Source: Purpureocillium takamizusanense (lineage: Eukaryota > Ascomycota > Sordariomycetes > Hypocreales > Ophiocordycipitaceae). From it: 64,000 bases of DNA. The DNA is taken from the NCBI RefSeq assembly GCF_022605165.1, contig NC_063070.1, forward strand, positions 124,001 through 188,000, in the 5' to 3' direction. Both the position numbers and the translations under genes were made by a program. Below, piece after piece: positions 1 through 13,153 of the stretch (the first letter of the stretch is position 1; the number at the start of each line of letters is the position of its first letter). The notes under the pieces are model-generated. The model did not search any database. It had not been told where the DNA came from and worked only from the letters and a program-made list of their open reading frames with translations.

Positions 1-643
1 TTCAAGCTTCAAATCCAGAAAGCAACAACCCACCAAGCAACTTCACAGTTCGGTTCGGGAACCAATGGGGAGCAAACCCGGAGTAGAATTGAAACAAACG
101 AGGATCAATAGCACAAAACAAAAATCAATCGAGGTACACGTCTCGCCGACTATCCATCACACCAGGGGCGCATACACGCCTCGGCAAAACAAGCACATAA
201 ATCGCAACGCGCCATACATACACCCAGTACGCCATGACGTGGCGCATTGGTTCATGGCCACGGTCAGGAGACGTTGATACCAGACCGTACGTCTCTCTAA
301 CAACTCTTGACTTGGTCCCCCCGGTGCCATCACTTACACGAAACAAACTCCACTACAGATATCAGGGTCGTCGCAAATTGATGGTCCGGCGGGGCCCAGG
401 CACAATGGATTGCAACCTCCTGTCAAACCCTTTCATGCCCACTACCCCATCTTTCATCTGAACAACCTTCGGTGCCCCCGGTCCTCATTTCCTTGATAGA
501 AGGGCCCTCATAATGGAATAACGGAGTTTCAACTGTTTTGAGCCTTTGTAGCATGTAGTACCATCAGTTCTCGTTTACGCTGTCTCAATGGGTATCGAAA
601 TGAAACTCCAAACGCCAAGATTGCTCGTATATCGCAGTAATCA
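1..643. other. Spacer downstream of the DUF3433-like gene
   Basis: No supported gene. The open frames here are under about 105 codons, overlap on both strands and lack family resemblance. The stretch next to 643 is presumably the 3' untranslated region and terminator of the leftward gene ending at 644. The window edge prevents saying what lies to the left. Confidence 0.6.
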
Positions 644-3600
644 TCAAATCCCCTCCACATCAATGCCATACCGCGGTCTGCCTCCGACTGCTTTCTCGCC
701 TTCCCCCCACCATCTGAGACTGTACAGTCTGTGATTGAATACACCACCACGGCGGAGCCTTGCAGACTGCCTCCACTCCTCGCCCGGAGGTGCAAATTGT
801 CGTGTCGCCATGTCCGCCCCTGCCAGCAGCACTGCCTTGCCAGCAATTGAACACGGGTCGTGAGGGAGTACCTTGCCGACTCTCATCAGCCATCTTGACG
901 CAATCGCACAGATGACCATAGCTGCCAACATCGCCTGCAGAGCGATCTTCGGACCGTTGTTTTGATGAAGGCGTAGTCGCCCTGACGTCGTGAGGACGCC
1001 GCCGTAGGTTGGCATCTGCTGTGATTTACCATCGGCGGGTCCCTGCCGCATATTCAGTGAAATAGCTTGCGCCATATACACGCCATAGAGCCGGTTGGCG
1101 GCCGCGGCCAGGTCATCGGTATGATCTCGTCCAATGAGTTTCTCTATGGCCTGGCCTCCCTTGGCATTGACCAAGGCGTTGACGAACTGATCAACGTCAT
1201 TATTCCACGGATCCGTCTTTCCAGGCCCCGGAATGGTCCTATTAAAGAACGAATCACTAAGTCCCATCAGGAAAGAGTTCACGGCAAACGGGAATCTTTG
1301 ACCCCCCCTCTCCGTCTTTTGCTTTCGGTTGGTATTTTCATCTGCAATGGGCGGGTTCTTGGGATCGATTTCGAAGCCCGGGAGGTGCCATGTAACGTTC
1401 GACCTGACCTCTTCAACATGCTGGTAGCACAAAAGAGATTCCAGATTTTGCTCAAATTCCCACCGCGTATCGGTTCCAACCTTTCTGGCGGATTTCGCCC
1501 TAATCAGGCCCAAAGTAATCGCGAAGCTCGGACACCCATTGTCCGGTATCGTAATGCCGCTGGCACCCATTCCAGATCCCAATGTTGGGTTGGTGTCAAC
1601 TGGTCCATCCCCCCGCACCATGTTGTTCTGCCATATCATGGTGGATGCTTTGCCGATGTATGCGAACTCAGTCGTATTTGGAATGCTGAAATACTGCATC
1701 CAAGTCCACTCGCTACTATTCGACTTTGGTGGGTTTTCGCACCAGTCTGAAGGCTTGAGCGTCGTATTGAAGCCAACGTACATTCTCCCAAACTTGGGAT
1801 TTTGGAACCCATTCCCCCCAGGTAAGGTCCTCATCATATTCAAGTCTTGGCTGGTATCAACCAAGGTTATTCGACGTAATCCAGTCGGGACGCGGGTACA
1901 GTTAAGTACAGCTCTTGTGGCTGGAACATTGACGGTCAAGGGTGCATCAGCGCTCGCGTTTCTGAGCGAGACCGTTGACTGATTGAGATGGTTGAAGACG
2001 AGATTCCTATACGTCCATTGTGTATAATCGAGATCAAGAAATTCAATCAGACTGTCGATTGCCGAGGCTTGATTGTCATTCAGAGAGAGATCGACGCCCG
2101 TGAAGTTGAAGTTGTCCAATTGGCGAACGTCGACATGCTCGGTCAATGGCACATCAGATGCGCTGTAGAGACCAGACACAACAATAGTCAAGAATCCGCC
2201 GATGAAGTTGGAGAGAAGTGCCACGGCGACTGCGAAATGACGAGCTTTCAGGCTCGTAAACATGGCGACAGGGAGCAGCTTCCCGACAAGATTCGTGTAT
2301 ATGGATCGGCCAGGGGGAGCCGAGCCTCCTTTAAGGGCCACATACGGCGCGAAAATGGCGGCCAGGAGCTCCAAGCCTGCGTACATGCTGGACACGCCGA
2401 GGGCTACCGCCGCCGGGATGTATGTTGCGAATACCAGCGCGTTATTTGCTCCGGCATCGACGAATCCATTCTGCGTGTTGGAGAAGTGCTGAACGATCTC
2501 GAGCGCCGCAATGATTGACAGGGGGAGTAACACGGCCAGACCCAAGAACCACTGTGTTCCAGCAACAGGACGCCACCAGCTAACTTCACGACGGCTGTCG
2601 TCCTTGGCAACTCGCTCCATATCGCTTTCTCTAGACTGCTTTGGGTGAATTTCGAAACAGATGGCACCATTGGACTCTGTCGCAGTACTCCGGAACGCGA
2701 ATACGCACAGTGATCGCTGGATGACACTCTGCGGTGAGTTCGCCACGCTCGCCAGAAGCTGCTGCAGCGCTGGACTGGATGCGAGAATGGTCGTTGTAGC
2801 GGCTAAAGAGCCTGGCTCGTGAGGGGTCGCGGAATGGGGCCTGACAAGTATCATTCCCGCCGAGATGATGACGAGCGAACCGAGAAAGGAGCACATGAAG
2901 CCCGTGGAGAGCTGCTTTACCTTCAGGCGATCCTCCGTGAACCGAATCTCACCTGTTACGTTTCGGTCGGTTGGCTGGACGGCCAACAAGTGTAGAATCT
3001 GTGTGGCAATCCCCTTGAAAACGCTGGCGCCGGTTTTTATGAGTAAGTCTCCATCCATGTAGTCACCAATAGTCGAGCTATGGCTCTTCAGTGTCATGAG
3101 CTGGAAGAACGTGGGCACTTGCTCAGACAAGACGTAGTCTTGCCCGCCCGTGCCCAATTTCCAAGTCCACGAACTCTGAAGGACAGCCAGGCCCAGCGCA
3201 CCGCTCGAAAGCCCCTCCACCTGTTGGCCTTTGACATGGTCGGTCGATGTGACAGCCAAGGCAGAGCCGTTCAGGGCACTAGAGGTGTGGACATCATACT
3301 GATTGACTTGGTATGTGGGTTTGCAAAGTGCCCCTGTGAGCTTGTTTATGTAAAGGTATTTTGGACGGTCATAGCTGGAATTGTGGGCCGCAAAACGCAA
3401 ATCAGCGACAGACATGAAGACTCGCTGGTCGAGGCTGCTGTTTGTCATCATGTTGATATAAGAGGCGTTGGTTCTACCAGGGTACTGGCTGAAGTCCCAG
3501 TCGACATTGCAGGGGAAAGTCTCCATTTGCGCCTGATAGTTCTGGGTCGCGTTCTTCTGGTGGTAGTAGCCATGATCGGGGCCTTCGGCGACAGGCACGC

Positions 3601-4939
3601 CTTTGATCTTGCAGTCCGAGGTCTCAATGTCTGTAACGAAAAACTCCGCGAGAATGCTTCGCCAGGGCATGCTGACCGCGGATCCGTTCTTCAATGGTAA
3701 CAGTTCGCAGTCAAGGTCGATCTTAATGCCCTCAAGAGAAGTGGTGAAATTGACGTGACCTAGTCTGTGGTCGATTGGCGTCTCCAACGTTGGGATCAGT
3801 ATGTCTTCGGATGTCCCCTGTGGAAACTGAAGGCCTCGGAAATTGATACCGTAGTACAACTGAGTCGCGGCAGGACCAATGTTGCGAAGTAGAGTGTAGT
3901 TCCAGGGTCCGTTCAGCCTGAATTCACTTTTGATCCTGAACTCGCTGCTTTCTTGCGACATCTCGGTCGGCTCCAGGATCAGCAAGCCGGTCGAAAAGAC
4001 GGTCTGGGCCACAGTCAGTACATGAGAAGCGCACTTATTTCCGTCTCGTCTCACTTACTGTACCTAGAATCAACAGGTGGCCAATGATCGACATTGCTAC
4101 AGCCCAATGCTTGTTTTTCAACGCCATCCAAAGGCTCGTGGGCAGAAGAGGATAGATGTAGTCCAGGAGAAGAGATTTTTCAGCCGTTGTCGGGCCGTCG
4201 CTGAGCTCTTTCCATGGCATGAGGATCTTGTTGGCGTAGTCCACCTGTCGCCAAAGCGCGCCGACAACGACTAGCACTGCATAGACATTAGCCAGCAATC
4301 TGCACCACAGAGACGGGGTGTCGTACGGGCGGTTGGGCCGTATTTCCAGGCATAGTGATTAACTTCCTTCTGCACCCCGATACCATTGTTCTTTTGGGAG
4401 AAATGAAATAGGAGGGCAGTGGCCAGGAGCATCAAGAAGAAAACGACTGCGAATATAGCCAGGACTGTCTTTGTTAGCCACAAAGGGATCCAGAACCTGA
4501 CGTCTCTGCCCAAGGGCGGGCCTTGTGACCACGACGAGCTCTGATTCGAGGTCGCGTCCTTGATGTGGCGGCTGGAGGAGCTAGAAGAAGACACATAGGG
4601 CCGCCCCCCGTCTGCAAGCTCTTCCTCACTTGGGCGTAATGGCGACATTGACTGTTGCACGTCGGTAAAGTCTATCTCTCCATCGCGGGGGACCGGATAG
4701 TATTGCCGAGATCTATAAGGGCCGGGAGCCAAGGTAGGAGCGTCGACATCTTCATCTTGCTCGAGATCATCGTACTCGTCGTCTTGAGGAGCTGGATCGC
4801 CATCAGCCCCTGTCGATAACAAGTGGGGGTAGGAGGCCAAACCTTGAAGATAGCGTTGAGAAGACTCAGCTCGCCTGGGTGGGTTGTCGAGGTGTTGCGC
4901 GCCAGCCGCGGCGACCGGTTTCCTTCTGATTGTTGCCAT
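644..4939 (-). CDS. Large fungal multi-pass membrane protein, DUF3433 type
   Basis: Three exons on the minus strand: 4939-4327, 4276-4059 and 4003-644, giving 1396 residues. The introns (4326-4277, 50 nt; 4058-4004, 55 nt) have GTACGA...CAG and GTAAGT...CAG ends and restore one frame. The N-terminal 145 residues are polar, acidic and Ser-rich. A membrane span follows at about 153-180, then the family-like YGPTALLVVVGALWRQVDY stretch (200-218) whose middle is created by the first splice. A second, similar membrane block starts near residue 750, so the protein has the two-copy layout usual for DUF3433 proteins. Extracellular-looking segments carry many N-x-S/T sites. The C-terminus has the family-like LPHDPCSIAGKAVLLAG and a final YGIDV. 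The family's biochemical role is not known to me; plasma-membrane or vacuolar location is inference. The start at 4939 is the first ATG of the open exon; a longer upstream frame at 5505 is out of frame and looks non-coding. Confidence 0.85.
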
Positions 4940-7785
4940 GGCGGCGTCGCCGGCAAATAGACTCCGCGACGAGCAGCAAACCCAGCAAGGGACACATGAT
5001 CAGATGAGGCTGCCGGCGAGTTTTTAAAGAGCCGCCTACACAGCAGGGCTGACTGAAGATGCTTGATGAGCCTCCAGTAGCGCGCCACGGTTTCCTGGAA
5101 TTGCGGGCGCTCTTTGCGCGATCGGGACACTAGGCCAATCATGCCAGGGCCAGCTGCCTGAAGCGGCAGGATTAGTGGCGTCCACGAACGACCGACAGGG
5201 GGCCATGGTTGGCTGATATTGATAGTAGACGATGCGTGTGTCCCGTTGGGTTGGGGTCCCTCGATGGTGGTGGCTGTGGCGGGGGCTCCCGCGCTCCCTC
5301 CCGCGCGCCCCTCCCATCCTTTTGAGTTTGTCAGGCATCCAGGCCATGTCCGATGGTGTCTGAAAGATGGCTGCTCGTCATCGAGCTGCTTGGCCTGATC
5401 TCTCTCCACGCGGGGGGACCAGATGCAGCCCGGAGTCGCGGAACATGCAGCGTCTGAAAAGACACTGCCTACCTGGTCAGCGAGCTGCTGCGACAAATTT
5501 GCCATGGGTAGAAGCTGGTCCTGCGGCTCGTAGAGGATCTTGTGGAGGCAAATTATCGGTTGGCATCACTAGGTAGTAACTTGGTGCCTACTTGCCGCGT
5601 CGTGCGACGTGGACACCTACCTGGATGCTGTGCTAGGCCAGGCAGGATTCCTACTAGCTGGTCAACTTGTCAGCACTAATAATTGGCATCGTGGTCCATG
5701 TGAGCCGCAATGCTGCATCGTCCAAGATGGCAAATCATTGTAGGGGGGTTGGGACTGATCAGCGGTGACACGGACAGCCAGGATGACTGGTGAGCAAAGC
5801 CCACCGTCAGTTCAGTGGTGGAAGCGTGAGGTTGTTGAATCGGCTGCCAGGGTATGCCGCAAATGCTCGGAGTTTGCCCACCGCCAGCACAGGGACAGGG
5901 TAGGACACCCAACTACTACAATTTACGTACTTGATAACCCTTATTAACAGGTACTAACTAACATATCCTCAGGCTACACCTACGTCCCAACCAGGTACCT
6001 TATGTAGATTACTGTTAGGAAGGTACTAGGTAGGTAGTGCCTACCCTACCCTAGGTACCAGCACAAAATATAGTCTGCACGAGAAAGAAGAAACGAATGC
6101 ATCCGCTTTGGCCATCAAGCATGTCTGTCTGTCGCCTCAATCACCATGAGCACAGATCAATTCTTTTTGGGCTCTCTCTCTTCCCACGTGCGCGTCAGCA
6201 GACGCCAGAGCCGCAACGAGGTCTGTCAGCGCCCCTCTTGTGTGTGCTAGGTACTTTAATATGCAGCGCACGGTGTCCTGTAATGATACCCAGGCATTGG
6301 TTGACCACGCTACCCCCGCGTCGTCGGTCATTCTTCACGCAAATTGTCTCGTCAGACGGACCAGCGGCGCCCCTACGTTGTCAAGGTTGGCTACCTGGTT
6401 ATGTCATAGCCCATTCCACGACCTCCAACAAACGCCCTGCGTCAACGCCGCTCGCCCGCGTGGTGGAAGGGGAAATATTGGGGTCCTGGGCCACGAGGGC
6501 CAATCGAGGCGCGGCAGCCAGAGGTCGCCTGCAACAATGTCAAACACGCCTCGTTTCGTTTTGACCCCGAGTCACCGGCGTCATTGGGCCCCCCGCCTCG
6601 TTCGTTCGCCACCACCAGGGTGTCAATCAGCCTGACGACCGGACTGCGTTGTGATGGGCGAGTGGTGTGTGTGATGAAAAATGCTGCTCCTGCTGCGCTC
6701 CAGCCGCTCCAAGCACGGTACAGGAACCTCTTTCGGGCGTCTCGTGCAGCTTTCCGGCCGGCCGCGGAGGTCGGTGGGACGTGGGTGAGAGCGCAAGCGG
6801 GTGGCCATGTCGCTTGCAGCAGCGCAGTGGCCAGACGAGGCCGGGGACACGACTCGAAGGCGCAGGCAGCCCAGGCAGCCTCAACAGGGGAAGCTGCGTG
6901 CCGTGACAAAAGAAGCGACCGCCATTGGTGATGAATGGGCCATGGAGATCTCAGCTCCTCATGCCCCAGGCCCGACGCGAGGGATGGCATGGCCGCCCGA
7001 CCTTTAAAAGGAAGGGACCGTCCATGTGCGCGTGGTTGGTTGGTCTTGCGGACATGGCGATGCATTCCTGTCGCGCATTCCAGCCCGTCGCCGCAACCCG
7101 CCATCTCTGGGCTTCCTACCCCAGCCTCTCGTACCCTCACTTACTTACTTACCTTACTCAAGGTACTTATCCCGTGACCCGCGGTCGTCGCAGTGTCTCT
7201 TCGCAAAGTCTCACCCATCATCAACTGCCCCTTGTCACTCATACTTGCTTATCATTCTTCTCCCATCGCCTTTTTCCCCAGAATTGCTTCGGCTTGCGAT
7301 AGCATCCATCGTGAGTCGATCAATCTCGCCGAACGAAACGCATTGTGAAACTACCGCCCAACGCTCCCGCGCGACAGCCAGGATTCGCCGCGAACCATAA
7401 CACCCACGAGGCCAAACATCGCGGGCGAGGCGGCTCTGACGAAGATCTCCTGCGGAACCGTCGAGCCGGATAGGCTGTGTTGTTACTTTTGGGTCACCTG
7501 TGACGCCCCGCGTTTCGCATCGCCATCGCGGACGGGGACAGAAACGCCCGGGTCGCGCCACGAGCCCCCAACCACTGCCCCTCGTTCGCCGCGTGAGCCC
7601 GGCCCAAGTCTCCCGCGCTGTGCACATCTCAGGTGCCGGCCAGCGCGGGCTGTTCCAACTCTTCGCAGCACCCGTCGGTTCAGTCGGTGGCTCGCTCAGA
7701 GAACGAACAACGGGCACGGCGCTGGCGATATCGACGCCGACGAGGCTGAGTGAGCCCCTCGAAGCAGCGCGCCGACGACACTACG
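4940..7785. other. Divergent spacer with GGTA/TACC-rich patch
   Basis: Shared upstream region of the leftward DUF3433-like gene and the rightward Cys-rich protein gene. Open frames of up to 277 codons occur on both strands but overlap one another and show no recognisable protein. Positions 5925-6065 are dense in GGTA/TACC words with several GGTACC palindromes; another patch lies at 7138-7172. The last 700 bp before 7786 probably include the promoter and leader of the downstream gene. Confidence 0.6.
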
Positions 7786-8550
7786 ATGACGAGGCGACGA
7801 TCTCGGCCGCCCGTCAGGCTGGTCGATGTGATTTTCCTGGCAGGCACGGCGTCAGGGACCGTCTTTTCTCTGTCCAACTTCCAGATGCTGGCGGGAGGAT
7901 TGGTGCCGCTCAACTGCATCCTTGCCTACAACACACCAATTCGAGGATGCCGTATCCGCGACTTCAGCGAGAAAACGTGCCCTGACGAGTGCCGAGATTC
8001 CTTGAATGAGGTTCAGACCAATGTTCAGGCGTCGTGTGACCTCATCGGTGCTGGCGAGGGCACTCTCCTATTCAAGGCGCAGAAGGGCACCCTGACAGAC
8101 TCGCTGTGCCGACCACAGGAGGAAATTATCCCGACGCCGGAACCGACGCCAGCGCCAGAGACGACAATTCGGAGCTTCTCTATCATTCCGTCAGAGGCAC
8201 CGCCCCCTCCCCCGAGCACATCGGAGCCGACTACCATATCCAGCGTACCGTCTACGTCAGAAGTCGAGTCGACATCTACAGTGACGTCAACGAGCTTCAC
8301 CTCGAGCATCAGGTCGACGGTCAAACCCAAGAGCACGTCTACACCTCCATTACCGTCGACGAAAAGCGAATCGACATCGACGTCGTTATCGTCATCCTCA
8401 ACAACTCAAGGGTCGAGACAGACGATTCCGCCAGGGAGCGGTGGTGGCAGCCCGTTCGACTTTATCAGCGCTGCCTCCGCATCGCGATGGTTGGACGTCG
8501 CCGTGATGTTGGGCGCGGCCGGGGGCGCGGCCGTTTTCGTCGTGGTCTAA
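7786..8550 (+). CDS. Small Cys-rich, Ser/Thr-rich secreted protein, probably GPI-anchored
   Basis: Single exon, 254 residues. ATG 7786 is chosen because the frame's only earlier start is a GTG at 7750. Residues 1-24 have an Arg-rich head followed by a hydrophobic run (VRLVDVIFLAG), compatible with a signal peptide. A globular part at about 28-110 contains six cysteines (44, 55, 65, 69, 84, 108) and the segment FSLSNFQ, a pattern I associate with uncharacterised Hypocreales surface proteins. Residues 118-230 form a Pro/Ser/Thr-rich stalk likely to be O-glycosylated. The extreme C-terminus (about 237-254) is small-residue-rich and hydrophobic with no basic tail, as in GPI-attachment signals. 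Role unknown; a wall or plasma-membrane surface location is inference. The N-terminal exon structure is the least certain part. Confidence 0.7.
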   Translation: MTRRRSRPPVRLVDVIFLAGTASGTVFSLSNFQMLAGGLVPLNCILAYNTPIRGCRIRDFSEKTCPDECRDSLNEVQTNVQASCDLIGAGEGTLLFKAQKGTLTDSLCRPQEEIIPTPEPTPAPETTIRSFSIIPSEAPPPPPSTSEPTTISSVPSTSEVESTSTVTSTSFTSSIRSTVKPKSTSTPPLPSTKSESTSTSLSSSSTTQGSRQTIPPGSGGGSPFDFISAASASRWLDVAVMLGAAGGAAVFVVV

Positions 8551-11500
8551 CGGCTCTATACTAATGTCATGAGTGGCTCGCAGGCCGTCTTATTATATAC
8601 TCATTTACTTCTTGTCGGGTGGTGAAGCGCACGGCTGGGTGTCTGGGGGTTAACGCGGAGCAAAGGGGGGGGGGGTTATATTTGGCGGTAAACGGACAGG
8701 CATCTCGGGATGCGAGAAACGGCGTTCAGGCTGGGGAGCATTGTCGCTGGACCCGGGCGTGCCCGGCTGACCCTTGTAGGCGGATCCCGAAGGCGTCACG
8801 TAACGAAGGGACGGGGAGGTTATGACGGACTGAGAGGGTAATTTGTAGCGAGATACCACATGCACGCCGGGAAGGGCAGCGGTTTGCTTCTTCCGCGGCC
8901 TCGCGCATACTGTACCAATTGAAAACGAATATTGACGCCACGCCGGGCTCGGTGTGAGAGCTGGAGCCACGGGGCCTCACCGCTGGCTGCCACGAGGTGC
9001 CGGGGACGAAGTGGTCCCGGGTTGTTGCAGGGTCCGGATGCCGGCACGGGCTGCCGAGCAGCGACGTTTGTCTTTAGGCGCGAGTCTGCGGCCTCGACAC
9101 GCCAATGAAGGAAGTGACGGGAGGCGGTGGGCCACGCATAGGCGTCGTCGTCTCCGTCGTCGTCGTCACACGGCTGCTGATGCCGGTGCCGGTGACGGTG
9201 CCGGTGCGCATACGTATCTGGCGGTGGGTGCGGATGGGGGAGGGACACTTGACGAGAAAACGTGGCTGCTTGGTGTTTGCTTTTCTCCGGGCCCGTGCAG
9301 AGCCGACCTGCTGGCAGCATGTGCCTAGAACGTATTACCTACCTACATACAATGCCGGCAGGCGGTCCACGATGAGGTCGATGGGGTCGTTGAAGAAAAC
9401 AAAAAAGAGACAAGGGGAAAGGTAGACTTGGTGGTCTTGCTGGGTGTTAGTGGCGGTGGGGGGTAACTTAGTTACCTGTACGGAGTAGCTGGACAGGGAA
9501 CTGAGGGAAGCGAGTGCCTGGGGGGTGCGGTTCCTGGCACTTAGACGTGGCCACGGCTTGGATGGACTCCCAATACCCAACTCTCTACGAAGTAGGTTAA
9601 ATATCCTATTATTGGACTGGGGAGCAGGGAGGGCAGACGGTACATCCAATTCGGTATGTGCTCACGGCTCATGCATGTGGCGGCTTTCTGACGTGATGTT
9701 CCCATCCATGCATCAAGCAGACGAGGATGATTTGCTCCCGGGGACGCGCTGTACGCCTCGAGAAGCGCGGGGCGGGCGGGTGACAATCGGCACCGCACGC
9801 ACACACTCACAAAGCCAGGTGACTTGACCGGGGGGTGTGCCGGGCCATGACGTCGCCGCGCATACAAGTATCGCGGGGGAGGCAACCCGGTCACGACGGG
9901 GGAGACAAGATTGGCACGAGGGGGAGCGAGATGATGCCACTGTACGCTTGCCGTTGCTTTTCTCCGTTGCGTGCGCGCGCATCATCCCGGGATATACTAA
10001 TGTAGTATGTACCACATACCTAGCAGGTTGGTAGTAGGTGCTTCGTTAGGGCACACCTGTGGCTCGGTACAGCCAAGCACAGCACATCTCATCACAAAGA
10101 GGGATTCTATTTCCGTACTTTGGGGTAACTAGTCGACAGGCGGGGTTGCTAGATACTCGGCCAGGCATTGGCGTTGTTGCGGCTTGCCTGCCAAGCGGCG
10201 CGAGCCCAGAGGACCAAGAGATGCGAATCTCTTGGGAGTGCTGGGCAAGGGTTGACAACCGGTTTGATTTTTGTTCTGGGGTTCTTTTTTCGGCCACAGC
10301 TGGCGTGCTGCTTTTACGTTGGAAACAACAACACTAACAACACTGCATGCCACACACACACACATGTTGCGCCGGGTGTGTGCAGATCGGCGTTGAGACG
10401 GGAGCAGAACGATGTCAATGGAGATCAATAACACACACGTGTGCCCCTGCCCTTTCCCGCTGCTTCTTCCCGTCGCGGCTCGAGCTGAGAAGGAGGAGCA
10501 GCAGCTGATGAAGTGTGCAAGGGGGCAGACAGGGCTCGGAAATACTATCTATCTAGGTGGCTGTCGGCAGAGGACGCTGGCGGCGCGCGCGGTTAGCCCG
10601 GCCCGGGTCGTCGGAAGAAAAAGATTTTAAGCATAATCAAAGGCTGGCTGGGCTGGGTGGCCGTCCTCATCGCCCGCCACCACCATCCAGAAGGGGGGGG
10701 TGAAGCCGCGGCAGGCGGAGATGGTGGCTATACTGTACAAGGACGTGTGGGTTGCCAGGATGTCAACCTTGGAAACCGACTCTTGATCTTGCCATCGCTC
10801 TGCCTTGACGCCATTGCGCTCAAGAGGCAGGGGGTGCCTACGCATTGCGTGGAGGCTGGGGGGGGGGGGGGGTTAGTAATGGAGCTGGGATGCTTGGTGG
10901 GCAGACATGGCAGGGCTGGCGGCGCGTGAGATAAGGGTAGCGGGCGATTCTCATGCGCGCCCTGGGTCGGGACTGAATACGAACAGGGATACGGGCGGGC
11001 GGCTTTGTCGTCAACTGGGCCTCTTGCGCTTTTGCTTACTCTTTTCTTTCAGTTGCTATCTTTATCTTGGTACTGTCGCGAAAAACATACGGGAGCTGAG
11101 GGTGAACAGAGCTCGGCAAGCTATCACGGCAAGCTGAGTCGGCCTGTGCCGCAGTGCCCTGCCATTCACAATACAGTCAGGCTGTTGCCGGCCATCACGG
11201 AGGTCATCAGTACTATAGTAGTTCGACGCTGGCCGGTTGTTAGAGCAGCACCTGCCCAGTCCACCAACGGTGCAATGGATCCATCTGCTGCCCACCACCT
11301 GGCAGGTACCCCCTCATGCCCCCTTTGTGCTGTGCCAAGCGAAACGATGCGCTGCCTGTACTAATAAGGTACCCCGCCGCCGGGGAGATGCCCTGCCCCC
11401 CCACTGAGAAAACGGGCGCTGCGTGAACCAGGGTGTCCGCACTGCGTCGCGGTCCATGCTCGAGGTGGCGTCCAAGGTCCCCCCCCCTGGCGCGCCGAGC

Positions 11501-13153
11501 AGCAGTGGGAGAGCCAGGATACCTCAGGCACTACCAACGTACTTCACCACTGATGAAGTCCACGATGGCAGCAGCAGGGTGTGCATGACGGTCCATCGCA
11601 GTCGAGGTGGAGGCGCCACTCAATGCGCGTTCGGTTGTCCCCGGAAGTGCCAGCACGGCCGTTTTATCCTGTTCGTCTGGCTGGCTACCCATCGTCTACC
11701 ACCCATGCATGCGCCCGCGTGGGTGTAATGAATGCACCACCAGCAGAGAGGCGGGCTCTTGGCTCGTGGGAGGAGGAGGAGCGGCGCGAGCAGACTTACC
11801 ACTGCCCCCTCGTCCAACGCCAAGGTCCTGCTAAATACTAAACAAGGCCAATCCCGGCTTTGATTCTTCATAAAGTCGAGCGCCGTCTGCTCACGTCGAC
11901 GGAACGTGCTCTTCGGCCTCCCCGTCTCTCCCCCCCCGTTTCCCTCACCACTTATTACTTGACTTGGCAGCCCGCCTTCTTCCCATCCACCGGCCTCGTG
12001 CTCTCTTTCAAAGGCTGCTGCTCGTCCTCTCTGTCAGTCGACCACAAAGATCCTCGTCGGTCGGTCGATCGGTACGTGCGAGTGTAGTCGAGCGCGGGTG
12101 TGCTCAGAACCAACTTCACCCGGGGAAGGTTATTACCTGCTTACTTTGCAAAGTCGGTACATTCAGCGCCAGTGGACCTCGTCTCACCTCGACTGGGTCA
12201 AGGTACTGGTTACACAGGCGCCGTTTTACTAGCCCAGGTCCCTACCACCTACGGCGTGCCACTGAAAGTGCGTGCAAGCCGCCACTAACCAGCGCCTCCG
12301 TCCGTCCGTCCGCCCGCCGCCGTCGCCGCTGCCCCCGTTCCATTCATTCGGCCGTCCGGGTCGGTGCTTGCTAGGCGTGCTCGTTAGCTTCCAAGTTGTT
12401 AGCGGACGCCGGGCGACGCGACCCATGCCGCTAATCGGGTGACGACATTGTATTTCGATCCAAGGTCACTTGCTCCTTCCGATCGTCGTACCCGAGACAA
12501 AAACTCTGTTTTGTCTCTGCAAACCCCCGTCCCACGCCCCAATTCCCATTGTATCGCCCTCGTCAAAACAAACCCGGCCCCGGGGACCGCCCTGGCTATT
12601 TTCTTTCGGTTTGATCTGCTGCCTGCGTGTCTTGCATTTTTCCAGACCTCAGCGCTGCAGGCCGACAGCGGCGGCAGCAGCAGGAGCAGCAGCGGTACAG
12701 CCACGGCGACCGCAGTTCTTCCTCCGTCCCCGCGCCGGCCTCAACGGTATCCGGCATTCGCCGTGATAGCGCGACCGTTGTTGTCCGGGTCGTCCGTCGA
12801 CAGTCCCGGTGTCGCCGAAGACTGCGAATTCCAACCCGTCGATACCTGCGCGCCGCAACTCTTCCCGACGCCCTCTTCGTCGTCTGTACCGACAATACTC
12901 GACCTGCATGTCTCCAGTCCGCGCCGCCCTCCGCCACGGCTCGAGATCGATTGACCGCCGCTGCGCGAGGCCGACCCCCGGGCCTGCATCAGCCCCGGCT
13001 GCGCCCCGGCGCCGGACGCGCACGTCCTCCTGTCCCGACGATCGCATGTCGCAGAGATAGCATCCCGGCATCACCCAACCTCTCAGCTGCCTCGGCAGGT
13101 AACACAAACAAACCCCCCCGGCCGCCTGCCTCCCGTGGCCACGGCAGCGCACC
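8551..13153. other. 4.6-kb spacer, G-runs, leader of the Nha1-like gene
   Basis: No supported gene. It contains G runs (11 at 8665-8675; 15 at 10858-10872), GGTA/TACC patches (9328-9352, 10000-10045) and GC-rich short open frames on both strands. From roughly 12440 to 13153 the plus strand is open in several overlapping frames containing upstream ATGs before the antiporter start. I read this as a long leader with upstream open frames rather than a gene, because no frame keeps a protein-like composition. Confidence 0.55.
10858..10872. repeat. Homopolymer G15
   Basis: Fifteen consecutive G on the plus strand in the spacer upstream of the Nha1-like gene. It is a plain mononucleotide tract with no associated gene. 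Confidence 0.9.

Noticed and set aside
1067..2518. Plus-strand open frames antisense to the DUF3433-like gene
   Set aside because: They lie wholly inside a clear minus-strand exon with membrane spans and conserved motifs.
4672..5505. 277-codon minus-strand open frame overlapping the start of the DUF3433-like gene
   Set aside because: Out of frame with exon 1 and lacking family resemblance; treated as leader or promoter.
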